Below, one piece after another: positions 8,907-17,564 of a DNA stretch of 64,000 bases. The notes below the pieces were generated by a model that worked only from the letters and a program-made list of their open reading frames with translations, made no database searches and was not told where the DNA came from. The position numbers and the translations under genes are program-made. This DNA is from Bacteroidales bacterium (GTDB taxonomy: Bacteria; Bacteroidota; Bacteroidia; Bacteroidales; VadinHA17). Positions within the stretch are counted from its first letter, which is position 1. The number at the start of each line of letters is the position of its first letter. The stretch lies in contig WXFD01000013.1 in NCBI GenBank assembly GCA_009877105.1, positions 102,229 through 166,228 on the forward strand. Reading direction: 5' to 3'.

Positions 8907-9515
8907 TTATGTTATCAGGTAAAAGACGGGAAAGATCAGGATCCCCAGCAGGACAACCAGGTGCCAGTACCATACACCTTTTTCATAGGCAGGATAATCT
9001 CCTGACCCAATCTTCCCCCTGCTGAACCCGCGGAAAAGAAACCCAATCACTGCCAGGCCGATTATGACATGCAGTGCGTGCAAACCGGTTATGAAAAAAT
9101 AGAAGCCATAGAAGAGAAGGTCTCCCGGGCCGCGCAGGGCAAGTACCGGGGAGCCGGGGAAAATCTGAGCTTTTATGTGTACGCGCCATTCAAGGCATCT
9201 TGCAACAAGGAAAATGATCCCGAGCAGGAAAGTCATGCCCAGAAGCTGAAGTGCAAGCCTTTTCTTCTCCTGCTTGACAGCAGTAACCGACCCTGCCAGT
9301 ACAGCACTGCTGACCAGCAGTATAACTGCACCGACCGTACCGGAAAAAACTGACAATTCGCCGGCGGCAAAGTGAAAGGCCTGCGCATCAGTAATACGGT
9401 ATACCAGATAGAAAATAAAGAGCAAACCGAACAGGATCAGCTCCGCAATGAGAAAAAACCAAATCCCTGACCCCGATGAGAGCCTGTTGTCAAATGCTAC
9501 TGAAGACATAACCAT
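8907..9515 (-). CDS. Cytochrome c oxidase subunit III / NorE-like protein
   Basis: A 202-residue protein with five predicted membrane spans. It has the heme-copper oxidase subunit III signature: FITGLHALHVIIGL near residues 141-154 and GVWYWHLVVLLGILIF near residue 180. Short five-span versions like this include CoxIII of small oxidases and NorE, which accompanies nitric oxide reductase. It is encoded convergently to the act operon. No subunit I or II gene is in the window, so the partner enzyme cannot be named. The Nar-like domain upstream makes a NorE role possible, but the sequence itself does not separate NorE from CoxIII. Confidence 0.85.
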   Translation of the reverse strand: MVMSSVAFDNRLSSGSGIWFFLIAELILFGLLFIFYLVYRITDAQAFHFAAGELSVFSGTVGAVILLVSSAVLAGSVTAVKQEKKRLALQLLGMTFLLGIIFLVARCLEWRVHIKAQIFPGSPVLALRGPGDLLFYGFYFFITGLHALHVIIGLAVIGFLFRGFSRGKIGSGDYPAYEKGVWYWHLVVLLGILIFPVFYLIT

Positions 9516-9589
9516 TTACAATCGTATGTGGCAGCCTGAACTGCCGGATGATTGTATAAAGATAAAAGATTAATTGCCAAATCCAAAGA

Positions 9590-9966
9590 CAAACATTGGC
9601 CGAAAAAGTATAAATTCTTGAATTTCCACTACACTTACCCATGTAACGGGTCTTCAGGTAAACAGCCAGCGGGAGAATAGTCTTCTGCATTAGCTCAACA
9701 AAACGGTTATACGATACAAGCCCCGGAAAATCATCCTGCATGTGCTCGCATACATGAAAAAGACAGTAATGTTTGAAGTCCCTGTAACGCATTAAATGGA
9801 AGTAAATTACAATGGTCATTACCTCGCTCTCATTAAAACTGCAGGGTTTGATCCGCACGCGTGTCCCATCAGTGAGCTGATGTGTTTGTAATTAGTTGAT
9901 GAATACCCTGTTAAAATCATCTCTATGACAAAAAGTTTCAATAAGTTTGGGTTCAGGATTTTTCAT
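9590..9966 (-). pseudogene. IS982-family transposase remnant
   Basis: Reading on the minus strand from an ATG at 9966 gives MKNPEPKLIETF..., then an in-frame TAA after 24 codons. The same frame then continues with TDGTRVRIKP, SEVMTIVIYFHLMRYRDFKH and LVSYNRFVELMQ. These match the N-terminal third of IS982 transposases, where the YNRFVELM block is characteristic. Homology stops soon after GKCSG (about 9600); the DDE catalytic core is missing. No terminal inverted repeats are obvious. It is a dead, truncated insertion sequence upstream of the peptidase gene. The AT-rich remainder up to 10160 probably holds that gene's promoter. Confidence 0.8.
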
Positions 9967-10160
9967 GGATTCTTTCCTTTTTTTGTTTGCACTATAAATC
10001 TGGAAAGAATCCTTTTTATAACTAATTGTATACCATGTGATTATCAATAATTGTTTGTTATTTTATTAACAATCAGTGTTTTTAAATTATCTTCTTATTT
10101 CGAATTCACGTTAAGATATTTTGTTACTTCACTGGTAATTGATTAAACTCCGACAGCAAG

Positions 10161-11621
10161 ATGCGACCTGCGGCCAAAAGCACCGGTACCAGGAAATATT
10201 TCCGGCATTGTTTCTGCATTAGGAAGGCAGCTTTGCTGACCCTGCTGAAAGTCTTTTTCATTTCCGGTCTTCAAAGTCAACCGTCAGAATTCACAAGGAC
10301 AGTATCGTGCGAAGAAGCTTCAGCGATCCTGAGTGAATATATCCGCTATCCTTCAGTAACAGGAAATGAAAAGCCGGCCGGCCAGTATATTGAGGGCATT
10401 TGCCGTGAAAAGGGCCTGCATGTCAGAGTTTTCACCGACAGTACTGACAGTTACAACTTTGCTGCCTCACTTTATCCCCTGGCGATGAACAAGCCCAACA
10501 TCATTTTCCTGAATCATATTGACGTAGTACAGGAAGGTGATGACTCAGGATGGGTGTATCCGCCGTTTTCCGGCACAATAACCGGTGACACCGTCTGGGG
10601 TCGGGGCGCCGCCGACATGAAAGGAGCCGCTGTCATGCAGCTGATGGCAATAGCTTCATTCGCCGGTGATGCCGCCGAATCGGATTTTCCTGTAAATGCT
10701 ACCCTGCTGTGTGTTTCGGGTGAAGAGAAATACGGGAAAACCGGTGCGGGTATAATCAGCAGTTCATTCCTCGGGGAACTGAATCCGGCGGTGGTTTTTG
10801 GCGAGGGAGGCATTGGTGCAAGAAACTTAATAAAGAAAGCTCCTGAAAAGCCGGTATTTGCCATCTCATTAAGCGACAAACGGGCCCTGTGGCTCAAACT
10901 CAGGCTGATTAACAAGACTTCCGGGCACGGTTCAATTCCCCCGCCTGAATATGCAAACAAGATAATGATCAATGCCCTTCATTCCCTTGTTAACTCCCGT
11001 ACCAGGATACGATTCAGCAGTCCGGTCAGAACCATGTTCAGAAATTACGGAAAGCTGGAAAAGGGAATAACCAGGCTGGTACTAGGCAAACCCGGTTTGT
11101 TCAAACCTGTTATTGCCGGCGTGGTGAAAAAGGATCCCCTGTTGCTTTCGTCGGTCACGAACACAATAACCATCACCCGTTTCAGGGGACAGGAAAATGA
11201 GGTTAACCAGATACCCCAGGAAGTTGAGGTAATGCTCGATTGCCGCCTGCTGCCGGAAACTCCGACGGATGAATTTATCAATTTGCTGGGAAGGAAACTC
11301 AAAAACAACGATATTGAAATCAGTGTTCTCATTGAAACACAAAATGCCGCGCCCACCGTCCCCGACAAATATTACGACATGTTCTGCGAATCGCTCGATG
11401 AAGCATACCCAGGATCAGGTATCCTGCCCGTTTTGTTTCCCGCCACCACTGACAACAACTATTTCAGGAGTGCAGGTATTCCCGTATACGGAATTATTCC
11501 CGCCATTTTCAGTGAGGAAGAGATGAAATCGATCCACAACTTCAATGAGAGGATTTCAGTCGGTGCGCTTGAAAAGGGAACGGAGGTTTATATGAGATTC
11601 CTCGGAAAGCTTTTAAGGTAA
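10161..11621 (+). CDS. M20-family metallopeptidase (ArgE/DapE type)
   Basis: 486 residues with an N-terminal signal or anchor (about 22-40). M20 features are visible: the metal ligand and catalytic Asp in LNHIDVV (His119, Asp121), the bridging Asp in GRGAADMKG (Asp152), the catalytic Glu pair SGEE (188-189), a dimerisation-domain GHGS motif near residue 255, and a late His in IHNFNERI. The family hydrolyses amide or peptide bonds in N-acyl amino acids or dipeptides. The signal sequence suggests that it acts outside the cytoplasm. It stands alone, with a degenerate IS982 upstream and a convergent neighbour. The exact substrate cannot be read from the sequence. Confidence 0.9.
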   Translation: MRPAAKSTGTRKYFRHCFCIRKAALLTLLKVFFISGLQSQPSEFTRTVSCEEASAILSEYIRYPSVTGNEKPAGQYIEGICREKGLHVRVFTDSTDSYNFAASLYPLAMNKPNIIFLNHIDVVQEGDDSGWVYPPFSGTITGDTVWGRGAADMKGAAVMQLMAIASFAGDAAESDFPVNATLLCVSGEEKYGKTGAGIISSSFLGELNPAVVFGEGGIGARNLIKKAPEKPVFAISLSDKRALWLKLRLINKTSGHGSIPPPEYANKIMINALHSLVNSRTRIRFSSPVRTMFRNYGKLEKGITRLVLGKPGLFKPVIAGVVKKDPLLLSSVTNTITITRFRGQENEVNQIPQEVEVMLDCRLLPETPTDEFINLLGRKLKNNDIEISVLIETQNAAPTVPDKYYDMFCESLDEAYPGSGILPVLFPATTDNNYFRSAGIPVYGIIPAIFSEEEMKSIHNFNERISVGALEKGTEVYMRFLGKLLR

Positions 11622-11651
11622 ATTCCTGCGAAATATCTGAAAGCATGGTTC

Positions 11652-12470
11652 TCAGATCAGAAGGATCTTTTCCAGGTTGTTCCCAAGGATCATATCAATC
11701 TCTTCCGTCTTCAGTTCAAGTGACCTTATCCTTGAAAGCACCCTCTCCAGATTGTCCCGGCCGTACGGGGTGTCTGATCCCATTATTATTTTTCGGACCC
11801 CGAACTCATTAATCGCCAACCTTATACGTTCCGAAGAAACCAGCGGGGGACAGGAAATATCAAAAAAAACATTATCGCCCAGCATTTTCCTCTGCTTTAT
11901 AAAGATCTCCAAACCAATAAGATGTCCTACGATAAAATTGGTACTGAAATTACCAGACACGGAAATGAAGTCCATGACTTCCTTTCTTGAATACAGGTGA
12001 ATGAATAAAGGCAGGCTCTTCAAAGCAGCAAAGCCGGCAATATCCCTGAATATCCCCGATTTGATGCGAAAAGGATGACAGCCCTGGTGAAGCTTTATTC
12101 CGGCGAACTTCCATAATTCCAGCTTTTCTTCCAACTTATCTGCCGTTGTCTCAAGCGGATTGACCCAATAGAATTGTAATACGCGGCCACCCGACAAAGC
12201 TGCAGTATCAAAGATCTTTTTATTTGCCATTTCAATGGCTGCCCATTTGCTTCTGGTTGCCGATACGGACCTGATAAACCTGTTAACAACAAAATTCAGT
12301 TTCATGCCGCTCACCCTTGTTCCCATATCGGGAAGGGACATTGATTGCCTGCGTATGGAATCAGCAGGGCATAAAACAACCTTGTCAACGCCCAGCCTGT
12401 CCAGGACAGATACAATACTTTTTACATCCCTGTAATCACCGCCCAGATGTGCGTGTCCGTCAATAATCAT
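11652..12470 (-). CDS. Amidohydrolase-2 family metal-dependent hydrolase
   Basis: A 272-residue TIM-barrel-type protein. The N-terminal DGHAHLGG carries the HxH metal motif. GIKLHQGCHPFRI lies near the centre and MGSDTPYGRDN near the C-terminus supplies the conserved Asp. These mark the amidohydrolase-2 (PF04909) group, which includes decarboxylases and lactonases. No signal peptide is present, so it is cytoplasmic. It converges with the M20 peptidase (31 bp) and follows the UbiB-like gene on the same strand. The substrate is unknown. Confidence 0.85.
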   Translation of the reverse strand: MIIDGHAHLGGDYRDVKSIVSVLDRLGVDKVVLCPADSIRRQSMSLPDMGTRVSGMKLNFVVNRFIRSVSATRSKWAAIEMANKKIFDTAALSGGRVLQFYWVNPLETTADKLEEKLELWKFAGIKLHQGCHPFRIKSGIFRDIAGFAALKSLPLFIHLYSRKEVMDFISVSGNFSTNFIVGHLIGLEIFIKQRKMLGDNVFFDISCPPLVSSERIRLAINEFGVRKIIMGSDTPYGRDNLERVLSRIRSLELKTEEIDMILGNNLEKILLI

Positions 12471-12499
12471 TTCAGACTGATGGATTATTATTCCTTAAA

Positions 12500-14149
12500 T
12501 TACCGGTGCCGCAGCACTGACCATAAAAATATCACAGCCAGGATCAGTGCCAGAAAATAGCCGGCAATCCCAGATGCCGGGAATCCAAAGATGACGGGGC
12601 TGTTTTCCTGCAAGGCAAAGATAACTGAAGAACCGATAACAAGGGCCGCAATGATAATACTGAGTGATATCTGGTGACCGGCTGTGCAAGCCGCTTTTTT
12701 TAGCTTTTCAGCTTCCTGGAATTCGAATACAAATTTTAATTTGCCTTCCCGTATTTTGTTTAGAATCAAATTTATGTCCTCTGGCAACCGCTCAATCAGC
12801 TCAACGCTTTCCTGAAGTATGGCATTGCTTTTCTTTAGAATTTCCCGGGGATCAAGTCGTTTCCGTGATAAATTCCTGACAAATGGTCCGGCAATTTCCA
12901 GAATGTTAAGGTCCGGATCCAGTTCCTTGCCTGTTGCTTCAATCATTGAGAGTGCTTTGATCATAAGCACCAGGTTTGGCGGAATGGTCAGGTTATGCCG
13001 GATCATGATACCTATTACTTCCTGACCGGCTTTGCTTATATCGAGGTTCCCGATAGGCATTCCAAGATAACTGTCGAACAGTTCGGTAAGTTCCTGGCAA
13101 AGGAAGCTGCGGTCAACGTCGCTGATTATTATTTTCAGGTCTTCAAATCTGTTCAGGGTGCTTTCTGCGTCCCTGTTTACAAGAGCCTGGAGCAATTTCG
13201 CCCCGTAGAATCTGGTATTCCTGTCAAGGTATCCTACCATTCCCGCGTCAAGCATTACTATTTCAGCCGGAGGCATGACGAAAAGGTTGGCCGGATGGGG
13301 GTCCGCATGAAAAAAGCCATCTTCGAGTATCTGCTTCATCACAGCCTCGACTCCTCTTTCTGCAACCTTGCGCGGATCATAAACATCCCTGTACTCTTCC
13401 CGGACCGTCTCATTTATTTTTATCCCTTCAATGAACTCCATGGTCAGCACCGTCGATGTGGTAAGCTCCCAGCAGATATTTGGAACACGAATGTATTCGG
13501 TATTCCTGAAATTTATCCTGAATTTTTCAAAATTCTGAGCCTCCCGTGTAAAGTCAAGTTCTTTTCTTACAGCCTTCCTGTACTCTTCAATCATTAAACG
13601 GGGCCTGTAAAGCCATCCGTTGTGAAGGCGATCCTCGGCAAATCCTGCAAGATCCTGCAGGATTGCAAGATCGGTTTCAATTATCTGCCTTATTCCGGGT
13701 CTCTGGATCTTGACAGCCACATCATCACCATTGGGAAGAGCAGCCTTATGGACCTGGCTCAGGGAGGCAGCTGCCACCGGGACAGGATCAAAACTGGCAA
13801 AAATCTTATCTGCAGGCCTTCCGAGTTCCTTCTCAATAATCTGTAAAGCCTCAGATACCTTAAAGGGGGGAGTATGGTCCCGGAGTCTTTCCAGTTCCTT
13901 TATGAATTCAGGAGGCAAAAAGTCGGGACGTGTGCTGAGTATCTGCCCGAACTTTATAAACGTGGGACCCAGCTCCTCCAGGGCCCTGCAAAACTTTTGG
14001 GGAGCACTCAGTTTTACCTTGTCTTTTTGTCCGGTCAAAAAAAACCCTTTCCTCTGCCGGTCAATAAGATATCCCAGGCCATACCTTGTAAGAACCCCGG
14101 CTATCTGCCTGGTGCGCCTTAGCTTATCCAGGTTCTTAAAATGTTGCAT
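12500..14149 (-). CDS. ABC1/UbiB family atypical kinase
   Basis: 549 residues from the ATG at 14149 (MQHFKNLDKL). A longer frame from 14206 adds 19 hydrophobic/aromatic residues not typical of the family, so I prefer the shorter start. UbiB hallmarks are present: the KxGQ motif in FIKFGQILSTRPDFLP, the Ala-rich loop AAASLSQVH that replaces the P-loop, VAVKIQRPG, FHADPHPANLF and LDAGMVGYL. Two membrane spans end the protein. UbiB-like proteins support isoprenoid quinone synthesis or lipid homeostasis through ATPase activity. It sits 64 bp downstream of the phasin-like gene, probably in one transcript. Confidence 0.93.
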   Translation of the reverse strand: MQHFKNLDKLRRTRQIAGVLTRYGLGYLIDRQRKGFFLTGQKDKVKLSAPQKFCRALEELGPTFIKFGQILSTRPDFLPPEFIKELERLRDHTPPFKVSEALQIIEKELGRPADKIFASFDPVPVAAASLSQVHKAALPNGDDVAVKIQRPGIRQIIETDLAILQDLAGFAEDRLHNGWLYRPRLMIEEYRKAVRKELDFTREAQNFEKFRINFRNTEYIRVPNICWELTTSTVLTMEFIEGIKINETVREEYRDVYDPRKVAERGVEAVMKQILEDGFFHADPHPANLFVMPPAEIVMLDAGMVGYLDRNTRFYGAKLLQALVNRDAESTLNRFEDLKIIISDVDRSFLCQELTELFDSYLGMPIGNLDISKAGQEVIGIMIRHNLTIPPNLVLMIKALSMIEATGKELDPDLNILEIAGPFVRNLSRKRLDPREILKKSNAILQESVELIERLPEDINLILNKIREGKLKFVFEFQEAEKLKKAACTAGHQISLSIIIAALVIGSSVIFALQENSPVIFGFPASGIAGYFLALILAVIFLWSVLRHR

Positions 14150-14213
14150 AATGGTCTTACGGCTAAAGCTGAAGAACAATCCATGGAAAAAAGGACAGAA
14201 GGACAATGTATTT

Positions 14214-14519
14214 CTATTCCCCTGAAACTTTGTCCTTCCCGGTTAGTTTGCCAATCTCTTCCTTCAGGGCATTGATCTCCTTCCGGGATGGTATATCAAG
14301 CTTTGCCATGGCTTTTTCCACTGCCTTTTCAACCTTTTCTTCCAACCCGGCTTTGTTCTTCTCAACAAGATCCATCAGATCCCTGACAAATTTCGCTTCA
14401 TCCGTTTCTGCCAGTTCTCCTCTCTTTATCAGATCCCTCGATATCTCTTCAGCTTTTTCACGGCTGAGTGATAAAGCTCCGAGACCCGCTAAAATCATTT
14501 TTTTGATCAAATCTGTCAT
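14214..14519 (-). CDS. Phasin-like small coiled-coil protein
   Basis: 101 residues, highly charged and helical, with a hydrophobic start (LIKKMILAGLGALSLSREKA) followed by heptad-like repeats rich in Glu and Lys. This resembles the polyhydroxyalkanoate granule-associated (phasin-like) family found beside UbiB-type kinases in several bacteria. It probably binds a lipid or membrane surface and may work with the UbiB-like protein encoded just downstream. I see no PHA synthase gene in the window. Confidence 0.7.
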   Translation of the reverse strand: MTDLIKKMILAGLGALSLSREKAEEISRDLIKRGELAETDEAKFVRDLMDLVEKNKAGLEEKVEKAVEKAMAKLDIPSRKEINALKEEIGKLTGKDKVSGE

Positions 14520-14582
14520 GGGTTCTATATTATTTGGTTTTCAAACGATAATGCTACATTTTATTACTGCCACAGATTTCTG

Positions 14583-15575
14583 CTACCTCAGATTCCCGAC
14601 ATTCAGCCTGAACTTCCTTGCACGCTGGAAATAATCATCAACCCTTTCAAGCCTGAACTCATCGATCATTTCCTGTACGGTGACTTTTTCATTATTGCTT
14701 GTCACAAGTACCACGCCCAGTTTCCCGGGATCATGGATATTAACACCAATACCGTATTTATTTTTTAACTCTTTGAGTTTATCCCAGTTGTAATCAAGAT
14801 GAACAATTTCATTATCAAGGTTTATTTTTGCGACAGCATAGTCAAAATAGTTGGTGTTTGATGCAATCACTTCGCCCAATGGGTTAAGGATCTCCGACGG
14901 AGTTGACCTGTAAACCGATCCCACAAAAAACGACCTGCACGAATAGGCCCACAGGCTCTGGACAAAACCGCCGTGGTACATGGAGGAAAACAGGATCATA
15001 TCTGGTTTTTGGGCCGCATATTTCAACCTCAATTCGTCAAAGTTAAGGTCAAAACAGATTGCAATCCCTACCCTCCCAAAGTCGCACTTAAAGACAGGAG
15101 CCTCATCAGATGCTTTTATCCCCTGTTCCATTTCTCCTATCGTAGGGAAATTCTTGTCATAAATTCCTGCAATCATGCCGCCACGATCAAGTATTATACA
15201 TGAATTGCGCCATATCCCTTCAGGATTCATTCTTTTCGTCCCAAAAACAATATAACATCTGTGATCCCTGGCAACCGATGCAAAAAAATCTAGAACCCTG
15301 TCCTTTCTGGCATTAAGATATTCCTCTCCTGCGCCTGAAAGATCGCAGAACTCCGGTAACAGGATCAGATCTGGCTTGTCGGGAAGAACCTGATTAAGCT
15401 CATTCCTCCAGAACGCGATCACCTGGTCGACCATTTTTTCAGGCTGCAGGTTCCTTTCAACAGAGGGAACATTGCCAATGGTTGCAATCGTAACATACCT
15501 TGCCGCGTTGAGGCTGCCCGTGACAAACAGAAATGTTACCAGTCCGGCCAGGAGTGAATGTAAATAATGGGACAT
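14583..15575 (-). CDS. Carbon-nitrogen hydrolase (nitrilase superfamily), exported
   Basis: 330 residues. An N-terminal signal peptide ends near residue 24. The nitrilase catalytic triad is visible: Glu75 in LLPEFCDLS, Lys141 in IYDKNFPT, and Cys174 in VGIAICFDLNF. The superfamily hydrolyses amides or nitriles or condenses acyl groups. A signal peptide is less common in this superfamily and suggests periplasmic action. It shares a strand with the APC permease gene upstream (99 bp gap), so the two could form an amide/amino acid use unit. The substrate is unknown. Confidence 0.88.
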   Translation of the reverse strand: MSHYLHSLLAGLVTFLFVTGSLNAARYVTIATIGNVPSVERNLQPEKMVDQVIAFWRNELNQVLPDKPDLILLPEFCDLSGAGEEYLNARKDRVLDFFASVARDHRCYIVFGTKRMNPEGIWRNSCIILDRGGMIAGIYDKNFPTIGEMEQGIKASDEAPVFKCDFGRVGIAICFDLNFDELRLKYAAQKPDMILFSSMYHGGFVQSLWAYSCRSFFVGSVYRSTPSEILNPLGEVIASNTNYFDYAVAKINLDNEIVHLDYNWDKLKELKNKYGIGVNIHDPGKLGVVLVTSNNEKVTVQEMIDEFRLERVDDYFQRARKFRLNVGNLR

Positions 15576-15674
15576 CTGTTCAGCTATTGTTTAATCAAAG
15601 ATAAGAAATCCTGAAGAATGAGGCACGCGGCTGCTCACATTGGAAGATAGGATAGCAGCCCGGGCAGCAGACGG

Positions 15675-17063
15675 TTATTTCTGTTTCCTGTTCATCAGCA
15701 TATAAACCGGTATGCCGGCAACGACAAGAGTCAAGCCTATTGCTGCCTCGCGGGGACGCGTAATTATTGTGTTTAAGAAAAGACCTATGCAGAACAATAT
15801 GAAGAGTGCCGGTACAACCGGATATCCCCATACCCTGTAGGGCCGGAAGGCGTCGGGCATCCTGCGGCGCAGGATAAATACGCCGAGGGCTATTGCTCCG
15901 TAAAAGATATAAACGGTAAAAATGATCATGTCAGTCAGCTGATCGAATGTTCCTGACAGGACCAGGACGGATGCCCATATCCCCTGCAGCAGAAGTGATG
16001 TACCAGGAACGTTGTTCCTGTTTATCTTTCCGATGCCCGGGATGAACAGGCCTTCCCTGGCCATGGCGAAATATGGACGGGCACCTGTCAGTATACTGGC
16101 ATTTGCACAACTAACCGTGGTTACAAGAATAAGAACAGAAATGAGGACAGCTCCTGTAGTCCCTGCATAGCTCCTGACAGCTTCAACTGCAGCAATCTGA
16201 TTCTGCGATTCATGTATCTGGATGAGCCGGGGGATTGAAAGGATAGACAGATAGGTGGTGTTAACCACAACATAGATCAGAATCACAATAAATACTCCGA
16301 TAACTATTCCCCTGGGTATATTCTTTTTCGGCTCCAATACCTCCCCACCGATGAATCCAACGGAAACCCATCCCTGGTATGCCCAGAATGCGGCAAGCAT
16401 CGCCGTATAGAAAGCTGAAAGGGAAACGCTGCCTGAAGTGATATCACCGGCATTCAGAAGATCAGCCTGGCGGTCCGGTCCCGAGGCCAGCCCGGAGATA
16501 ATGATCACCAGCAGTCCGAGGCCCACCAGAACAAGGATGGCCCTGCTGAAGCCGGCCCCGCTCTTCAGTCCGGAAATGTTCAATCCTGTCAGCAGCAGGA
16601 TCAGCACAATTGCAACAAGCTTTATCCCGAAATCAAGGAACGGATAAAAAATTCCCCCAAGGGTGAAATCCTTCAATGAACCGAGTACTTCCGGAACGGG
16701 AACAATGCTGTTCAGCGATTGAGCAAAAACCCATGCAAGCGATGCTATCGTGGCAGTCTGGATCACCGTAAACAGCGACCATCCGTAAAGAAATGCAAAG
16801 AAACGGTTGTATATTTTTTTGAAATAAACAAAATCGCCGCCGGTATCTGCAAGAAGACCGGCCACCTCGGCATTGCTGAGCGCACCGAACAAGGTGACTA
16901 TTCCGCCTGCTATCCATGCAAGCAGCACCCACGAGGAAGACTGGAGTTCGGCTGCCATTGGTGCGATCTTCTTAAATACTCCTGAACCTACTATGTTGGC
17001 AACAACAAATAAGATCACATATCCAAGGCCGAGCGTCCTTATAAGGCTCCTCTGATCTTCCAT
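15675..17063 (-). CDS. APC-family amino acid permease
   Basis: 462 residues with about twelve membrane spans. The start MEDQRSLIRTLGLGYVILFV followed by NIVGSGVFKKIAPM shows the conserved GSGVF unwound-helix motif of the APC superfamily in TM1. The central segment FWAYQGWVSVGFIGGEVLEP matches TM6 and the following loop of LAT/SteT-like exchangers. It likely imports or exchanges amino acids across the inner membrane. The nitrilase-family gene lies downstream on the same strand. Confidence 0.92.
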   Translation of the reverse strand: MEDQRSLIRTLGLGYVILFVVANIVGSGVFKKIAPMAAELQSSSWVLLAWIAGGIVTLFGALSNAEVAGLLADTGGDFVYFKKIYNRFFAFLYGWSLFTVIQTATIASLAWVFAQSLNSIVPVPEVLGSLKDFTLGGIFYPFLDFGIKLVAIVLILLLTGLNISGLKSGAGFSRAILVLVGLGLLVIIISGLASGPDRQADLLNAGDITSGSVSLSAFYTAMLAAFWAYQGWVSVGFIGGEVLEPKKNIPRGIVIGVFIVILIYVVVNTTYLSILSIPRLIQIHESQNQIAAVEAVRSYAGTTGAVLISVLILVTTVSCANASILTGARPYFAMAREGLFIPGIGKINRNNVPGTSLLLQGIWASVLVLSGTFDQLTDMIIFTVYIFYGAIALGVFILRRRMPDAFRPYRVWGYPVVPALFILFCIGLFLNTIITRPREAAIGLTLVVAGIPVYMLMNRKQK

Positions 17064-17180
17064 CCCGATGAAGAATTATTTCCCGAAAATAAGCTATGAT
17101 TCCTTTTCATGGGTTTCTGCATCATATTTTTTTTGCTGCCTGAAAAAAAAAGGCTAAATTGGATATGCAAAATGTACATC

Positions 17181-17528
17181 ATGCATGAGTTTTCACTGGC
17201 CGCTGAAGTATTGAAAATTGCCGGGAAAGAAGCAGGAAAAAACAATGCCCGTGCTGTGAATGAAATAACAATCGAGATCGGCAACATGAGCGGGGTTGAA
17301 ATCAGCACCTTCCGGTCTGCCCTGGAAATGCTTTCGGAAGGTTCGATATTAGATAAGACCAGACTGAATCTGATCATGATTAAGGGTAAAGGGTTTTGCC
17401 GGAGATGCAGCCTTGAGTTTGAAATGGAACATCGCACCGATACATGTCCTGCCTGCAGCACATTCCCCGAAGAGATCAGGAATGGCCATGAATTCAGGAT
17501 TGTTTCCCTGCTGATTGAAGAAGAATAA
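17181..17528 (+). CDS. hypA: Hydrogenase nickel-insertion protein HypA
   Basis: 115 residues from the ATG at 17181. HypA needs an N-terminal Met-His-Glu to bind nickel, and this start gives MHEFSLA. The longer frame from 17109 would bury the motif and is rejected. The zinc site is CRRC plus CPAC, the usual pair of CxxC motifs. HypA delivers Ni(II) together with HypB to the large subunit of [NiFe] hydrogenase, and sometimes to urease. hypB follows 36 bp later. No hydrogenase or other hyp gene lies in the window. Confidence 0.95.
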   Translation: MHEFSLAAEVLKIAGKEAGKNNARAVNEITIEIGNMSGVEISTFRSALEMLSEGSILDKTRLNLIMIKGKGFCRRCSLEFEMEHRTDTCPACSTFPEEIRNGHEFRIVSLLIEEE

Positions 17529-17564
17529 AATGCACCATGCTGATAAATCATAAAAAATCCGAAT

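Noticed and set aside
17109..17180. Longer start for hypA
   Set aside because: It would place residues before the essential Met-His-Glu nickel motif.
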